Shown: piece after piece, positions 1 to 8,766 of the stretch
Numbering within the stretch: position 1 is the first letter of the stretch
How the letters are laid out: each line of letters opens with the position of its first letter
Assembly (NCBI GenBank): GCA_947056845.1
Contig: CAMSCJ010000011.1
Coordinates: 1 to 64,000, forward strand
Length of the DNA: 64,000 bases
Origin: an uncultured Mycoplasmatota bacterium
GTDB taxonomy: Bacteria; Bacillota_I; Bacilli_A; RF39; UBA660
Reading direction: 5' to 3'
Made by a program: the position numbers and the translations under genes
Notes under the pieces: generated by a model
What the model saw: the letters and a program-made list of their open reading frames with translations, nothing else
Databases searched by the model: none
Told to the model about the DNA's origin: nothing

Positions 1-72
1 CCTATTATAATTATTTTAGAAAAAGTTTCAAATTCCTTTTTAAAATACAAAAAAATTACGATTTCTCGTAAT
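1..72 (-). repeat. 72-bp Rpn-type 5' leader, copy A (inverted relative to 40661-40732)
   Basis: Read on the minus strand, these 72 bases match 40661-40732 at 69 of 72 positions. The right-hand copy ends at the ribosome site of an Rpn family nuclease gene. This copy therefore probably precedes another Rpn gene lying to the left of the window on the minus strand. It contains a hairpin with 7-bp arms, a GAAA loop and a following T-run, then an AT-rich block ending in TATAATAGG. The hairpin's left arm is duplicated once just upstream, at about 73-82. Confidence 0.85.
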
Positions 73-191
73 TTCTCGTAATTTAACTTTTTAGCCACAC
101 CCAATTGGAAATAACAATAGAAATAACAAATAGCTAATTTAACTTTTTTTCCACCATATCACAATTTTAATATTAATTATCCAAAATTATT
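73..191. other. AT-rich intergenic region, no gene seen
   Basis: Between the Rpn-type leader and the stop of the small membrane gene I see no open frame. There is a short direct repeat of the leader's hairpin arm, and no convincing terminator. Confidence 0.5.
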
Positions 192-494
192 TTATTTTTT
201 TCGAAAAAAGATTCTAGCTGTATAAAATAAGAAAATCATAAATATAATCGCATATATCCAAATAAAGATTGTATTAACAATACCATTTGTATATTTGCCT
301 ATAATTGCTGGAATTGATTCTGGAAAATATCGTCCAATCAAGGCTTGTAATTCAGGTACAGGAACATGTGCTTTCACAAAACCTAAAATTCTTAAAAATA
401 TATCTACAATCGCTACAAAATAAATAAAACTATCAAACCTCTTAAAGAAAAATATAACAACTGCTAATAAAACAATTAAAATCGCTAAATCCAT
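192..494 (-). CDS. small membrane protein, unknown function
   Basis: A 100-residue protein with two clear hydrophobic stretches: residues 2-38 (probably one or two membrane passes) and about 70-93, with a positively charged RKK tail. The central part is polar and carries a VPVPEL segment. The ATG has a GAGGTGGTAG-type ribosome site. It ends the run priA-fmt-225 aa protein, with short gaps, so it is probably co-transcribed with them. I do not recognise the family. The size and pattern suggest a small integral membrane protein, and its function is unknown. Confidence 0.7.
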   Translation of the reverse strand: MDLAILIVLLAVVIFFFKRFDSFIYFVAIVDIFLRILGFVKAHVPVPELQALIGRYFPESIPAIIGKYTNGIVNTIFIWIYAIIFMIFLFYTARIFFRKK

Positions 495-509
495 ACTACC
501 ACCTCTTTT

Positions 510-1187
510 TTATTTAATATCATAGACATTATTTATATTACTATAATTAATTACTATAATATATTCTAAATAATCTTCCTCTAAATATTTGTAAAAGTTG
601 CTTAAATTAAGTTCAACCCTAACAATCTGTTTATCTATCTCACTAATCGTAATCGTCAATCTATCCAATAAATTATAATCTAATAAATTATAATCTAACA
701 CTTGCAAAAATTTATCTATATCTAATGCATACTCTTTAATTACCGAATCATCGGCAATTATTTTTTTCTCAGATATTAATATCGAGTTTGCCATCAAATT
801 ATTAATCAAATCTGGTGTAAATCTAAATGTATTAATAATATTTTTATCCCAGTTACTTAAAAATATATCCTCATACGAACCAACAAAATGCTCGCCATTA
901 TAATCAAAACTATATTTATCTTTATAACGTTTACCATTGATGCTATAAATGAAACTATTAATACTAATATTAGTAGAAAACTCATATACGTCATAATTTT
1001 CAAATTTTATAAATTCATTATAAGGCGTTCTACTAACACTTTTATTTAAATCAAACATTGAAAATATAACAGCAAAGAAAATAAAATATAATAACAAAAT
1101 CATTATTGATCTATATCGTTTATCATTCCAAAGTTGTTTAAATTTTCTAAAATAAACTTTAATCTTAGGTTCTTCGTTTTGTTCCAT
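510..1187 (-). CDS. membrane-anchored protein of unknown function
   Basis: A 225-residue protein with a charged N-terminus (about 1-25), one membrane segment (about 28-46) and a long extracytoplasmic-looking domain rich in Asn, Ile, Tyr and Asp. This is type II membrane topology with no cleavable signal peptide. A 15-bp tandem duplication near 670-700 duplicates a short DYNLL segment of the protein. The start has GGTGA-type spacing to ATG and lies 7 bases after the fmt stop, so it should be translated from the fmt transcript. I do not recognise a family. Confidence 0.7.
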   Translation of the reverse strand: MEQNEEPKIKVYFRKFKQLWNDKRYRSIMILLLYFIFFAVIFSMFDLNKSVSRTPYNEFIKFENYDVYEFSTNISINSFIYSINGKRYKDKYSFDYNGEHFVGSYEDIFLSNWDKNIINTFRFTPDLINNLMANSILISEKKIIADDSVIKEYALDIDKFLQVLDYNLLDYNLLDRLTITISEIDKQIVRVELNLSNFYKYLEEDYLEYIIVINYSNINNVYDIK

Positions 1188-1194
1188 ACTTCAC

Positions 1195-2160
1195 CTACTC
1201 TAACACTCTTCCAATCACTTTACCTTTATTAGCTAAACCGTTAACAAAATCAATTGCGCGCATTTTGGGTTTCCCTTCTGGTTGTACAATTGTAAACACA
1301 ACCTCACCATTTTCTACTTTTACACCAAAGCCATCATTATAAATATTAGTAATTTCCCCATTAAATTTATTTGGAAAATAATTTTCAGTTATATAGCTTT
1401 CCCATACTTTCAATATTTTGCCATCACACATACAGTAACTACCAGGCCAAGCATTTAAACCCCTAATTTGATTATAAACCTCTTTTTTTGTTTTTCCAAA
1501 ATTGATTTTTTCATCTTCTCTTTTAATAACAAAGCCATAAGTAGCTTTTGAAGAATCCTGTGGTATTCGCTTATTAGTTCCATCTAAAATACTTGGTAGG
1601 GTTTCCATTAATAATTTAGCCCCTAAAATAGATAACTTATCATGTAAAGTCGAAGCTGTCTCAGTATCAGTAATATCAATTTCTGTCTGGCTAATAATAT
1701 CACCCTCGTCCATCCTAGAATTCATATACATAATAGTAATACCTGTTTTTTTTGCTCCAGCCATAATAGCCCGATGAATAGGAGCCCCACCTCTATATTT
1801 AGGTAAAAGTGAGGCATGAACATTTATACAACCATATTTTGGATAATCTAAAATAGCTCGTGGTAAAATTTGACCGTATGCACATGTAACAATTAAATCA
1901 GGTTCAAGAGCTAATATTTCATCAACCGAATCACGAATGTGTTCTGGTTGAAGAGTTAAAATAGTATTAGCCATTGCAACTCTTTTTATAGGTGAAAAAG
2001 AAACATTCCCACCACGACCAACTTCCTTATCTGGCTGTGTTACTACTGCTCTAACTTTATAATTTTGAATTAGAGCCTCTAGAATTGGCACACTAAAAGA
2101 TGGTGTACCCATAAAAATAATTTTCAACTCTTTATTAATTTTTATATCGTCTAAATTCAT
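1195..2160 (-). CDS. fmt: methionyl-tRNA formyltransferase
   Basis: Transfers a formyl group from 10-formyl-tetrahydrofolate to initiator Met-tRNA in the cytoplasm. At 321 residues it has the normal family length. The N-terminal Rossmann-like domain has FMGTPSFSVP at 16-25. The catalytic Asn113 and His115 are seen in INVHASLLPKYRGGAPI and Asp151 in MDEGDI. The C-terminal OB-like domain follows residue 210. The ATG is preceded by GAAGGTGG. It directly follows priA, a common priA-fmt arrangement, although the usual def gene is absent between them. Confidence 0.97.
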   Translation of the reverse strand: MNLDDIKINKELKIIFMGTPSFSVPILEALIQNYKVRAVVTQPDKEVGRGGNVSFSPIKRVAMANTILTLQPEHIRDSVDEILALEPDLIVTCAYGQILPRAILDYPKYGCINVHASLLPKYRGGAPIHRAIMAGAKKTGITIMYMNSRMDEGDIISQTEIDITDTETASTLHDKLSILGAKLLMETLPSILDGTNKRIPQDSSKATYGFVIKREDEKINFGKTKKEVYNQIRGLNAWPGSYCMCDGKILKVWESYITENYFPNKFNGEITNIYNDGFGVKVENGEVVFTIVQPEGKPKMRAIDFVNGLANKGKVIGRVLE

Positions 2161-2206
2161 TGTCCACCTTCTCCATTATTATTTTAACACAAAAAATATT
2201 AAATAA

Positions 2207-4381
2207 CTATATTTTTATAGGATTTAAATCTACTTCTAAATTAACTTTATTATTATTTTGGTAATTTTTAAGTAGATAGTTAAGTTTATCAATAATATCT
2301 TGAACCTTCTTATATTTAATAATTAACTGCATATAAAAAATATTGTTTATCTTTGGAATACTTGAAAAATTTGGACCAAACACCTCAATATTTTTACCTA
2401 AATTTAAATCTAAATATTTTCTTATTTTATGAGCCTCATTATTCAAATAACTATCATCATGACCACTTATTTTTATTAAACAGATATTATAATAAGGGGG
2501 ATACTTTAGTTTTCTTCGTAAACACATCTCCTCATTATAAAAGCTATCATAATCATTACTGCAAGCCGTTTTAATACTATAATGGTCAATATTAAAGCCT
2601 TGAATAATTACCTCTCCTGGCAAAGAACCACGACCAGCCCTCCCAGCAATCTGATTTAAAAGCTGAAAAGTACGTTCACCACTTCTAAAATCGGGAATAT
2701 TTAAAGAAGCATCACCATTTAAGACGCCAACTAATGTAACAAGTGGAAAATCTAAACCTTTAGAAATCATTTGCGTACCAATCAAAATATCATAATCATG
2801 GTTTTTAAAACGATTAATTATTTCTCCATGGCTACCCTTTTTTGTTGTTGTATCTACATCCATTCTAATAACTCTAGCATTAGAAAAATTTCTTTGAATA
2901 TATTCTTCAAGTTTCTGTGTCCCCATTCCAAATTCATTAATATCTTGACTTTTACACTTTGGACAAACACTAATTCTTTTACAACCATAACCGCAATAAT
3001 GACATCGCATCGTATTAGAAGATTTATGATAAGTTAGTGGTATATCACAATTAGGACATTTTTCTGTATATCCACAATTATGACAAGTTAAAATTGTTGA
3101 ATAACCACGTCTATTTAATAAAATAATTACTTGCTCATTTTTTTCTAACCGTTTTGACATTTCTCTAAATAATAATTCTGATAGAATAGTATAACCCTTT
3201 TTTATTTCATTTTTCATATCAACTATTGTCGTCTTAGGTAAAGTATTATTAACGCGATTTTTTAATTCTAATAAATTATAAATACCAGCCTTTGACCTAG
3301 TATAACTTTCAATGGATGGCGTAGCACTACCTAAAATCAAAGGGCAATTATATCTTTTAGCTCGCCAAATAGCAATATCAATAGCGTTATATTTAGGAGT
3401 ATTCTCCTGTTTATAATTTTCCGAATGCTCTTCATCAATAATAATAATTCCTAGATTTGTAAACGGAGCAAAAATAGCGCTTCTCGCTCCAATCGCAATC
3501 TTAACTTCCTTTCGTTCAATTTTTCGCCATTCATCATACTTTTCACCTTCACTAAGTCGACTATGTAAAATCGCGACATTATAGCCAAACCTTGAACTAA
3601 ATATATTAACCATCTGAGGTGTTAAACTTATCTCTGGTACTAGAACGATAGCCTCCTTATTTAAAGAAATAATATGTTCTATAATGTGCATATACACTTC
3701 TGTTTTCCCACTACCAGTAACCCCAAATAATAAATATGGCTTAAAGAAATTAAGATTTGAGATAACTTCATTAACAGCCTTCAATTGTTGATCATTTAAT
3801 TTTACTCTATTATCTTTTTTTTGAAAACTATCATCTAAGCGATATACTTCTTCTTTATACTCCATTATAATTCCTTTATTTAATAAAGTCTTAGTACTAG
3901 AAGAAGAAATTGCGAGCGCATCCTTTTTTAAAATGTGATTACTACCTTTAAATAAATCTATTATTTGTCTTTGCTTATTTGTTAAAGAAGAACTATTGGT
4001 AATATTATTTAATTTTAAATATGTTACATATTTTTTATTTACATGTAAATTCTTTTTAGCCTTTAAAGCAGATGGCAACATAGTTTGATAACAACTTATT
4101 AATGGTGCTAATGTTTTTTTACTTATATATAAACCAAGCTCTAACATTTCTCTATTTAAAACAGAATCATTATCAATAACCATTAAAATGTCTTTTAAAG
4201 AAAAATCATGTTTTAAATTATTATTAATTTTTAAAACAAAACCTTCTAACTTTTGTTTTCCAAAAGGAACTAAAACCCTAATTCCAACCTTTATTTGCTC
4301 TTCTAAATTTTGAGGAACTGAATATGTAAAAGTTTTATCTATTTTTTTTAATTTTAATTCAACTAATACCTCAATAGTCAT
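2207..4381 (-). CDS. priA: primosomal replication-restart helicase PriA
   Basis: A 3'-to-5' DNA helicase that reloads the replisome at stalled forks. It has an N-terminal DNA-binding domain (about 1-105), Walker A GVTGSGKTE, a DEEH Walker B box and an eight-cysteine zinc-binding insertion (CHNCGYTEKCPNC through CPKCKS) characteristic of PriA. The C-terminal helicase motifs GTQMISKGLDF and QIAGRAGR are present. The frame is open 10 codons further upstream, but I place the start at 4381 because GGTGGT sits just before that ATG and the family N-terminus begins there. The product is about 724 residues. Confidence 0.96.
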   Translation of the reverse strand: MTIEVLVELKLKKIDKTFTYSVPQNLEEQIKVGIRVLVPFGKQKLEGFVLKINNNLKHDFSLKDILMVIDNDSVLNREMLELGLYISKKTLAPLISCYQTMLPSALKAKKNLHVNKKYVTYLKLNNITNSSSLTNKQRQIIDLFKGSNHILKKDALAISSSSTKTLLNKGIIMEYKEEVYRLDDSFQKKDNRVKLNDQQLKAVNEVISNLNFFKPYLLFGVTGSGKTEVYMHIIEHIISLNKEAIVLVPEISLTPQMVNIFSSRFGYNVAILHSRLSEGEKYDEWRKIERKEVKIAIGARSAIFAPFTNLGIIIIDEEHSENYKQENTPKYNAIDIAIWRAKRYNCPLILGSATPSIESYTRSKAGIYNLLELKNRVNNTLPKTTIVDMKNEIKKGYTILSELLFREMSKRLEKNEQVIILLNRRGYSTILTCHNCGYTEKCPNCDIPLTYHKSSNTMRCHYCGYGCKRISVCPKCKSQDINEFGMGTQKLEEYIQRNFSNARVIRMDVDTTTKKGSHGEIINRFKNHDYDILIGTQMISKGLDFPLVTLVGVLNGDASLNIPDFRSGERTFQLLNQIAGRAGRGSLPGEVIIQGFNIDHYSIKTACSNDYDSFYNEEMCLRRKLKYPPYYNICLIKISGHDDSYLNNEAHKIRKYLDLNLGKNIEVFGPNFSSIPKINNIFYMQLIIKYKKVQDIIDKLNYLLKNYQNNNKVNLEVDLNPIKI

Positions 4382-4427
4382 ATTACCACCATAATTATTA
4401 TAGCATAACAAAACATTTGTTTGTCAA

Positions 4428-4454
4428 GAAAAAAACAGTTAGAAACTTCTAACT
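4428..4454 (-). terminator. intrinsic terminator after the orphan histidine kinase gene
   Basis: On the minus strand there is an 8-bp stem AGTTAGAA/TTCTAACT with a 2-base loop, followed by a T-rich run. It lies about 95 bases past the histidine kinase stop and ahead of priA. Confidence 0.75.
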
Positions 4455-4546
4455 ATTAAGTACTATATCGTATTTTTTATAATTAAATCTCATTAATAAA
4501 AATAATTAGATATTAAAAACTGCTCTTTAATTTATTAACACCTAAG

Positions 4547-5794
4547 TTAATTCATACAATTCAAAATTATCTCTACGGTAGTTCCTTGACCTTCAACCGA
4601 AGAATAGTTTATTTTACCATCATGGGCACCAATTATTTCTGACGATAAAGTTACACCCAAGCCAGTTCCATTACACTTTGTTGTAAAAAAAGGTTCATTA
4701 AGATGTTTTAAAGCTTCTTTATCCATACCAACCCCATTATCAGCTATATAAATATTTACTTTATTTTTAATCTTCTTAGTATAAATTTTAATAAATCCTT
4801 GTCTATCACTAGGAATTGCTTCAATACTATTTTTAATAATATTTAATATAACTTGTTTTAATCGATTATAATCACCACTAATATATAATTCATCATCAGG
4901 TACCTTTAAATCTAATTTAATATTTTTATTCTTCAAAATAGGTCTAAAATCATCTGTAATATCCTCTATTAATAAATATATATCCATTGCTTCTTTTTCG
5001 ATATTCACTCTTGTTATTGATAAAAAATCCTGTAAAAGTAATAAAACACGCTCAATTTCTTCCCTTAATATAGGTACATATTTAGTACTATGCTCGGGAT
5101 TATTTGTATCAAACATATCTAAATATCCTTTACATACTGCAATAGGATTTTTAATTTCATGTGTAATTTTAAAAAGCGAATTTTGAATCTGTTTTGACTG
5201 TTCAAGCTCTTTTAAACTCATGTGATATTTTATTATTTCTTCTCCCTTTTCAAATAATAAAGTTGTAAAATATATTGTTAAATATAAAATTAAAATTAAA
5301 ATTAAAATTTGCGCAAAAAATTCTATATAATTATCCCCAGTATAAAAATTAGAATAAACACTAATCAAAGTAAAAAAGAATGATTTAACGATAATAAACG
5401 CATTAATATATTTATCATCATAATTCTTTTGATTTATTAGTGATAGATATAAAAAGAAATAAGTAATATACTCAATGATAATTAAAATAAAATTTAAATC
5501 AAAATGTTGTGTATAACAAATAACACTCATAATAGATAAAAGAAATATTGTAATATTACGTTTTTTTAAATAAGCTATAACAAGTGGAACATTCAAAATG
5601 ATCGGTGGAAAATATCCAAAAATTGGATTAGTAAATTTAATAATTAAATAAAACGAACTAATTAAAGCTACATCTAAAAACAAATTATTTTCTTCCTTAC
5701 AATAATTTCTATTATATGCCACATAAAATAAAAACATTAAAAGTGGATATGTTATATAAATAATACATAAAAATATATTTGTATATAGATTCAT
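4547..5794 (-). CDS. orphan membrane histidine kinase (KinB-like layout)
   Basis: A 415-residue sensor kinase. The first 185 residues are almost entirely hydrophobic, with about six membrane segments and no sizeable extracellular domain. A short linker leads to the H-box FKITHEIKNP with phospho-acceptor His212. The catalytic ATPase domain follows: an N-box near NIIKNSIEAI, DNGVGM, and a TGLGVTLSSEI G2 box. No response regulator is adjacent. The layout resembles the KinB type of sporulation or phosphorelay kinases, but that is inference from architecture. It has its own AAGGGGTGA ribosome site and a terminator at 4428-4454, so it is probably monocistronic. Confidence 0.88.
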   Translation of the reverse strand: MNLYTNIFLCIIYITYPLLMFLFYVAYNRNYCKEENNLFLDVALISSFYLIIKFTNPIFGYFPPIILNVPLVIAYLKKRNITIFLLSIMSVICYTQHFDLNFILIIIEYITYFFLYLSLINQKNYDDKYINAFIIVKSFFFTLISVYSNFYTGDNYIEFFAQILILILILYLTIYFTTLLFEKGEEIIKYHMSLKELEQSKQIQNSLFKITHEIKNPIAVCKGYLDMFDTNNPEHSTKYVPILREEIERVLLLLQDFLSITRVNIEKEAMDIYLLIEDITDDFRPILKNKNIKLDLKVPDDELYISGDYNRLKQVILNIIKNSIEAIPSDRQGFIKIYTKKIKNKVNIYIADNGVGMDKEALKHLNEPFFTTKCNGTGLGVTLSSEIIGAHDGKINYSSVEGQGTTVEIILNCMN

Positions 5795-5848
5795 AGAAAA
5801 TCACCCCTTAGTTATAATATATAATATCTAAAAAGCGAATTTTGTCGA

Positions 5849-5881
5849 AAAAAGAAAAAAAGTGATGAAAATTATCACTTT
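5849..5881 (-). terminator. intrinsic terminator overlapping the stop of the EIIB-like gene
   Basis: On the minus strand, stem AAAGTGAT/ATCACTTT with a 7-base loop is followed by a T-rich tract. The TGA stop codon of the 105-residue gene is inside the left arm. Confidence 0.85.
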
Positions 5882-6192
5882 AAATCATCAATATATTTTT
5901 TCAATTGGTTAGCTTCTTCACCCAAAATAATCTTAAGTTGATTGTCAATTTCAACAATTCCCTGAGCTCCAATTTTTTGAATTCCTTCTTTATTAACAAT
6001 ATCAATATTTTTTAACGTTACTACAAAACGTGATTTAAGAACTTCATAACTAATAATATTAGCCTTACCACCTAAGTATTCAACTAATCTATTAGCTTCA
6101 ATCTTAAAATCTTTTTTCTTGGATTTTGTAATTGCAAGTGCAACAACAAGTAACACAACAACAATTACAATATATTGCCACATATTTTCCAT
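5875..6192 (-). CDS. membrane-anchored EIIB-like domain lacking the phosphorylation cysteine
   Basis: A 105-residue protein with one N-terminal membrane helix (about 7-22), a KSKKK stop-transfer, then a domain that follows the glucose-family PTS EIIB pattern from memory: ALGGKANI, a middle strand, GAQGIVEI, and a LKIILG strand. Where EIIB enzymes carry the phosphorylated Cys (CITR motif), this protein has LKSR, so Leu52 replaces the cysteine while the following Arg55 is kept. It is therefore unlikely to transfer phosphate. It may be a degenerate binding or scaffold domain. No PTS transporter gene is nearby. Its ATG is followed downstream by a terminator that overlaps its stop. Confidence 0.7.
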   Translation of the reverse strand: MENMWQYIVIVVVLLVVALAITKSKKKDFKIEANRLVEYLGGKANIISYEVLKSRFVVTLKNIDIVNKEGIQKIGAQGIVEIDNQLKIILGEEANQLKKYIDDLK

Positions 6193-6236
6193 ATTATCAC
6201 CAAATTTATTATACTATATTTTTTAAAAATATTATA

Positions 6237-7487
6237 CTATTTTTTTAAAACTTCCATTGCCCTACGCATTGTTAAATCATATTTAACCATTTCTAAACCA
6301 CCAAATAGTTTTAAAAACTCTTCTTTTGGCAATTGATACTTACTAGCTAACTTTTCAGCTTCCTCTTCAGCTTGCTTATCATCAATTTCAATATTTTCAC
6401 TCTTAGCAATTTCTTCTAACATTAAGCGATATAATACACGTTTTTCTGCCTCTTCATGCATTTGGTCTTTTAATGCTTGCTCATTAGAATTTGTAAATTG
6501 ATAAAATTGTTCTAAAGTTAACCCTTGCATTTTTAAATTTTCTTCATATTGTTTTAACATACGGTCAATTTCTTCATGAATCATAACATGTGGTATGTCT
6601 ACTTCAACATTTTTACTTGCAGCTTCTAATAAATCATCAAAATATTTATTTTCAGCTGACTGTTCCTTTTGAACTGTTAAATTTTCTTCAACTTGTTTTT
6701 CTAACGCTTCTTTAGAATTAATACCTTCTAATCCTAAATCGGCAAAAAAATCATCATCTAAATCTGGTATTTTAACCATTTTAATTTCATTCAATTTAAC
6801 TTTAAAAACAACTGGTTTCCCTTTTAAATCTTCACTATGGTAATCACTAGGGAAAGTTAGGTTGATACTTCTCTCCTCACCCTTTTCCATACCAATTAAT
6901 TGCTCTTCAAATCCAGGAATAAAAGTATTTGAACCAATTGTTAAAGAATAATTCTCGCCCTTGCCACCTTCAAAGGCCACATCATCTTTAAAACCTTCAA
7001 AATCAATAATAGCGATATCACCATCTTCCAATTTACCATCTTTTGGAACATTTTCAGCATATCTTTTTCGCATACTTTCAATATTTTCACTTATTTCTTT
7101 TTTAGTTACCTTAACAGTATCCTTTTTTACTCCCAAATCTTTATATTGACCTAATTTAACAGTTGGTTTTAATGTTAAAATAAATTTGAACTCTACACCA
7201 TTTTCATCAATCGAATTTAAACTTAAAACTGGTTGAGCAACAATTTCTAAATCCTTATTTTCTTTTAACATTTGATCATAAGCATCTTCAACACACATAT
7301 TCATAGCATCATTATATAAAGACTCCTTACCATATTTTTTTAAAAATATTTCTTTTGGGGCTTTACCAGGTCTAAAACCAGCAATCTTAGCAGTTTTATT
7401 AGCTTTTGTATAAGCCTTATCTAAAGCATCTTGCCATTTTTTACCCTCTACCTTAATTACTATTTCCTTTTCATTTTTATTTGCCAT
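6237..7487 (-). CDS. tig: trigger factor, ribosome-associated chaperone
   Basis: A 416-residue protein, normal for the family. The N-terminal ribosome-binding domain carries the signature GFRPGKAPKEIF (about 37-48). An FKBP-type prolyl isomerase domain follows (about 145-235, with GDIAIIDFEGF and FIPGFEEQLIGM), then a long helical C-terminal domain. The ATG has GAGGAGG with ideal spacing. It acts in the cytoplasm on nascent chains at the ribosome exit. Downstream of greA on the same strand, with a separating terminator at 7566-7586. Confidence 0.97.
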   Translation of the reverse strand: MANKNEKEIVIKVEGKKWQDALDKAYTKANKTAKIAGFRPGKAPKEIFLKKYGKESLYNDAMNMCVEDAYDQMLKENKDLEIVAQPVLSLNSIDENGVEFKFILTLKPTVKLGQYKDLGVKKDTVKVTKKEISENIESMRKRYAENVPKDGKLEDGDIAIIDFEGFKDDVAFEGGKGENYSLTIGSNTFIPGFEEQLIGMEKGEERSINLTFPSDYHSEDLKGKPVVFKVKLNEIKMVKIPDLDDDFFADLGLEGINSKEALEKQVEENLTVQKEQSAENKYFDDLLEAASKNVEVDIPHVMIHEEIDRMLKQYEENLKMQGLTLEQFYQFTNSNEQALKDQMHEEAEKRVLYRLMLEEIAKSENIEIDDKQAEEEAEKLASKYQLPKEEFLKLFGGLEMVKYDLTMRRAMEVLKK

Positions 7488-7565
7488 TTAAATCCTCCTC
7501 AAACTAATACTATTATAGTATATAATATTTTTACCTATTTTACAATCTTTTTTAAATTTCCTATA

Positions 7566-7586
7566 GAAAAAAGCACGTATGTGCCT
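7566..7586 (-). terminator. probable weak terminator after greA
   Basis: On the minus strand, short stem GCAC/GTGC with a 4-base loop is followed by six T. The greA stop lies immediately before it. The stem is only 4 bp, so efficiency is doubtful. Confidence 0.45.
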
Positions 7587-8062
7587 TATGCTATTTTTAC
7601 AATTTCAACATCATATTTTCCATTAGGACTATCAACGGTTACCTTATTTCCAACCGAAAGTCCCATAATAGCTTTAGCGATTGGCGATTCATTGGAAATT
7701 TTGTTTTCAAATGGATCAGCCTCTTTACTACCAACTATTTTATATACCTCTGTATCCTCATCTTCAACATACTTAATTGTAACAGTTGTTCCTATTGATA
7801 CCTTATCAGTTTTTACATCCTTTATTACAATAGCATTTTCAAGCATTCTCTCTAATTCTAAAATTCTTCCTTCAACTTGTGCTTGTTCTGTTCTAGCCGC
7901 ATCATACTCAGCATTTTCACTTAAATCACCTAAAGCACGTGCATCTTTTAAAGCCGCAATAACCTCTGGTCTCTTCTCCAATTTTAAAAACTCTAATTCT
8001 TTTTCCATATCCTTTAAACCAGCTTCGGTTAAATAAATTTCTTTTGTATCTGAATTTGACAT
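7586..8062 (-). CDS. greA: transcript cleavage factor GreA
   Basis: Rescues backtracked RNA polymerase by stimulating transcript cleavage. It has 158 residues, full length. The N-terminal coiled coil (about 10-80) contains the conserved ARALGDLSENAEYDAAR tip with the acidic residues needed for cleavage. The C-terminal FKBP-like domain ends with ESPIAKAIMGLSVGNKV. AGGTGAAT precedes the ATG, and a strong promoter lies at 8114-8142. Its position near the U32 pair resembles the yrrN-yrrO-udk-greA order of Bacillus. Confidence 0.96.
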   Translation of the reverse strand: MSNSDTKEIYLTEAGLKDMEKELEFLKLEKRPEVIAALKDARALGDLSENAEYDAARTEQAQVEGRILELERMLENAIVIKDVKTDKVSIGTTVTIKYVEDEDTEVYKIVGSKEADPFENKISNESPIAKAIMGLSVGNKVTVDSPNGKYDVEIVKIA

Positions 8063-8113
8063 GTTTATTCACCTCATAATTTTTCAATTCTATTTATTTC
8101 ACAAGTCTACAAA

Positions 8114-8142
8114 ATAATACTACGTATTTATTATTTTGTCAA
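8114..8142 (-). promoter_or_regulatory. sigma-A promoter of greA
   Basis: On the minus strand, TTGACA at 8142-8137, a 17-base spacer, and TATTAT at 8119-8114, about 50 bases ahead of the greA start. Confidence 0.8.
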
Positions 8143-8219
8143 TAATTTTTGAAATTTTTTTAATTTTATTTTATACTGAATATTATATTCAAAAATACAA
8201 ATTTAATGACCAGTTTTTA

Positions 8220-8747
8220 TCATTTTTTTGTATTTATTTTATTTTCAAAAATCGCCAATAATAAATCTACTTCCATTTTAATATTATCACTAATATTGAT
8301 TGCCATAACATTTTTATGTTCTAAAATCCTAGCTAATAATTCTTTTGTATATTGAATATCACCATTTAAACTTAATTGTTCAAAATTATTTTCAAATCCA
8401 AATGATAAACTATGCTCACAAAACTTTAAAGCCACATCTACAGCAAATAAACTATTAATATAAGTATACTCATTAAATCCTAAATTATTTTTAACAAAAA
8501 AATATGGATTCTTTTTAATGGCGATAGCTAGACAAGCTGCTTTCTCATGAAGTTCTAGTTCTAAAAGTGAAGGAAATTGGGCACATTCGTTTTCATAACT
8601 CTCAAATAACGAAAGTAGCATTCCATCATAATCATTAACATAAACAGAATATTCAGATGAACAAACATTCTGATTATTTAATAACTTTAGGTAATCACGA
8701 GATTGCTTCTTAAAACAAAAGGCAATTATATCTAACTCTTCTAACAT
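8220..8747 (-). CDS. unknown 175-residue protein with a start-stop mini-ORF before it
   Basis: A soluble, acidic, helix-rich protein with no motif I recognise. It lies just after the U32 gene (19-base gap), where Bacillus has udk. The good AGGAGG site is 4 bases ahead of an ATG at 8756 that is followed directly by TAA. The annotated ATG at 8747 is in the same frame two codons later, 13 bases from the ribosome site. The first ATG would therefore give only fMet, and the real product must come from re-initiation or the longer spacing. This could lower expression. Confidence 0.7.
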   Translation of the reverse strand: MLEELDIIAFCFKKQSRDYLKLLNNQNVCSSEYSVYVNDYDGMLLSLFESYENECAQFPSLLELELHEKAACLAIAIKKNPYFFVKNNLGFNEYTYINSLFAVDVALKFCEHSLSFGFENNFEQLSLNGDIQYTKELLARILEHKNVMAINISDNIKMEVDLLLAIFENKINTKK

Positions 8748-8766
8748 TCTTTACATTTTCCCTCCT

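Noticed and set aside
660-705. 15-bp tandem duplication
   Set aside because: An in-frame duplication inside the 225-residue protein, with no sign of a mobile or regulatory role.
5281-5310. Tandem AAAATT-type short repeat
   Set aside because: It encodes a run of Ile and Leu in a membrane helix of the histidine kinase, so it is explained by coding.
7431-8036. 201-codon plus-strand frame over greA
   Set aside because: It is the antisense shadow of greA and the tig start; greA has motifs, promoter and ribosome site.
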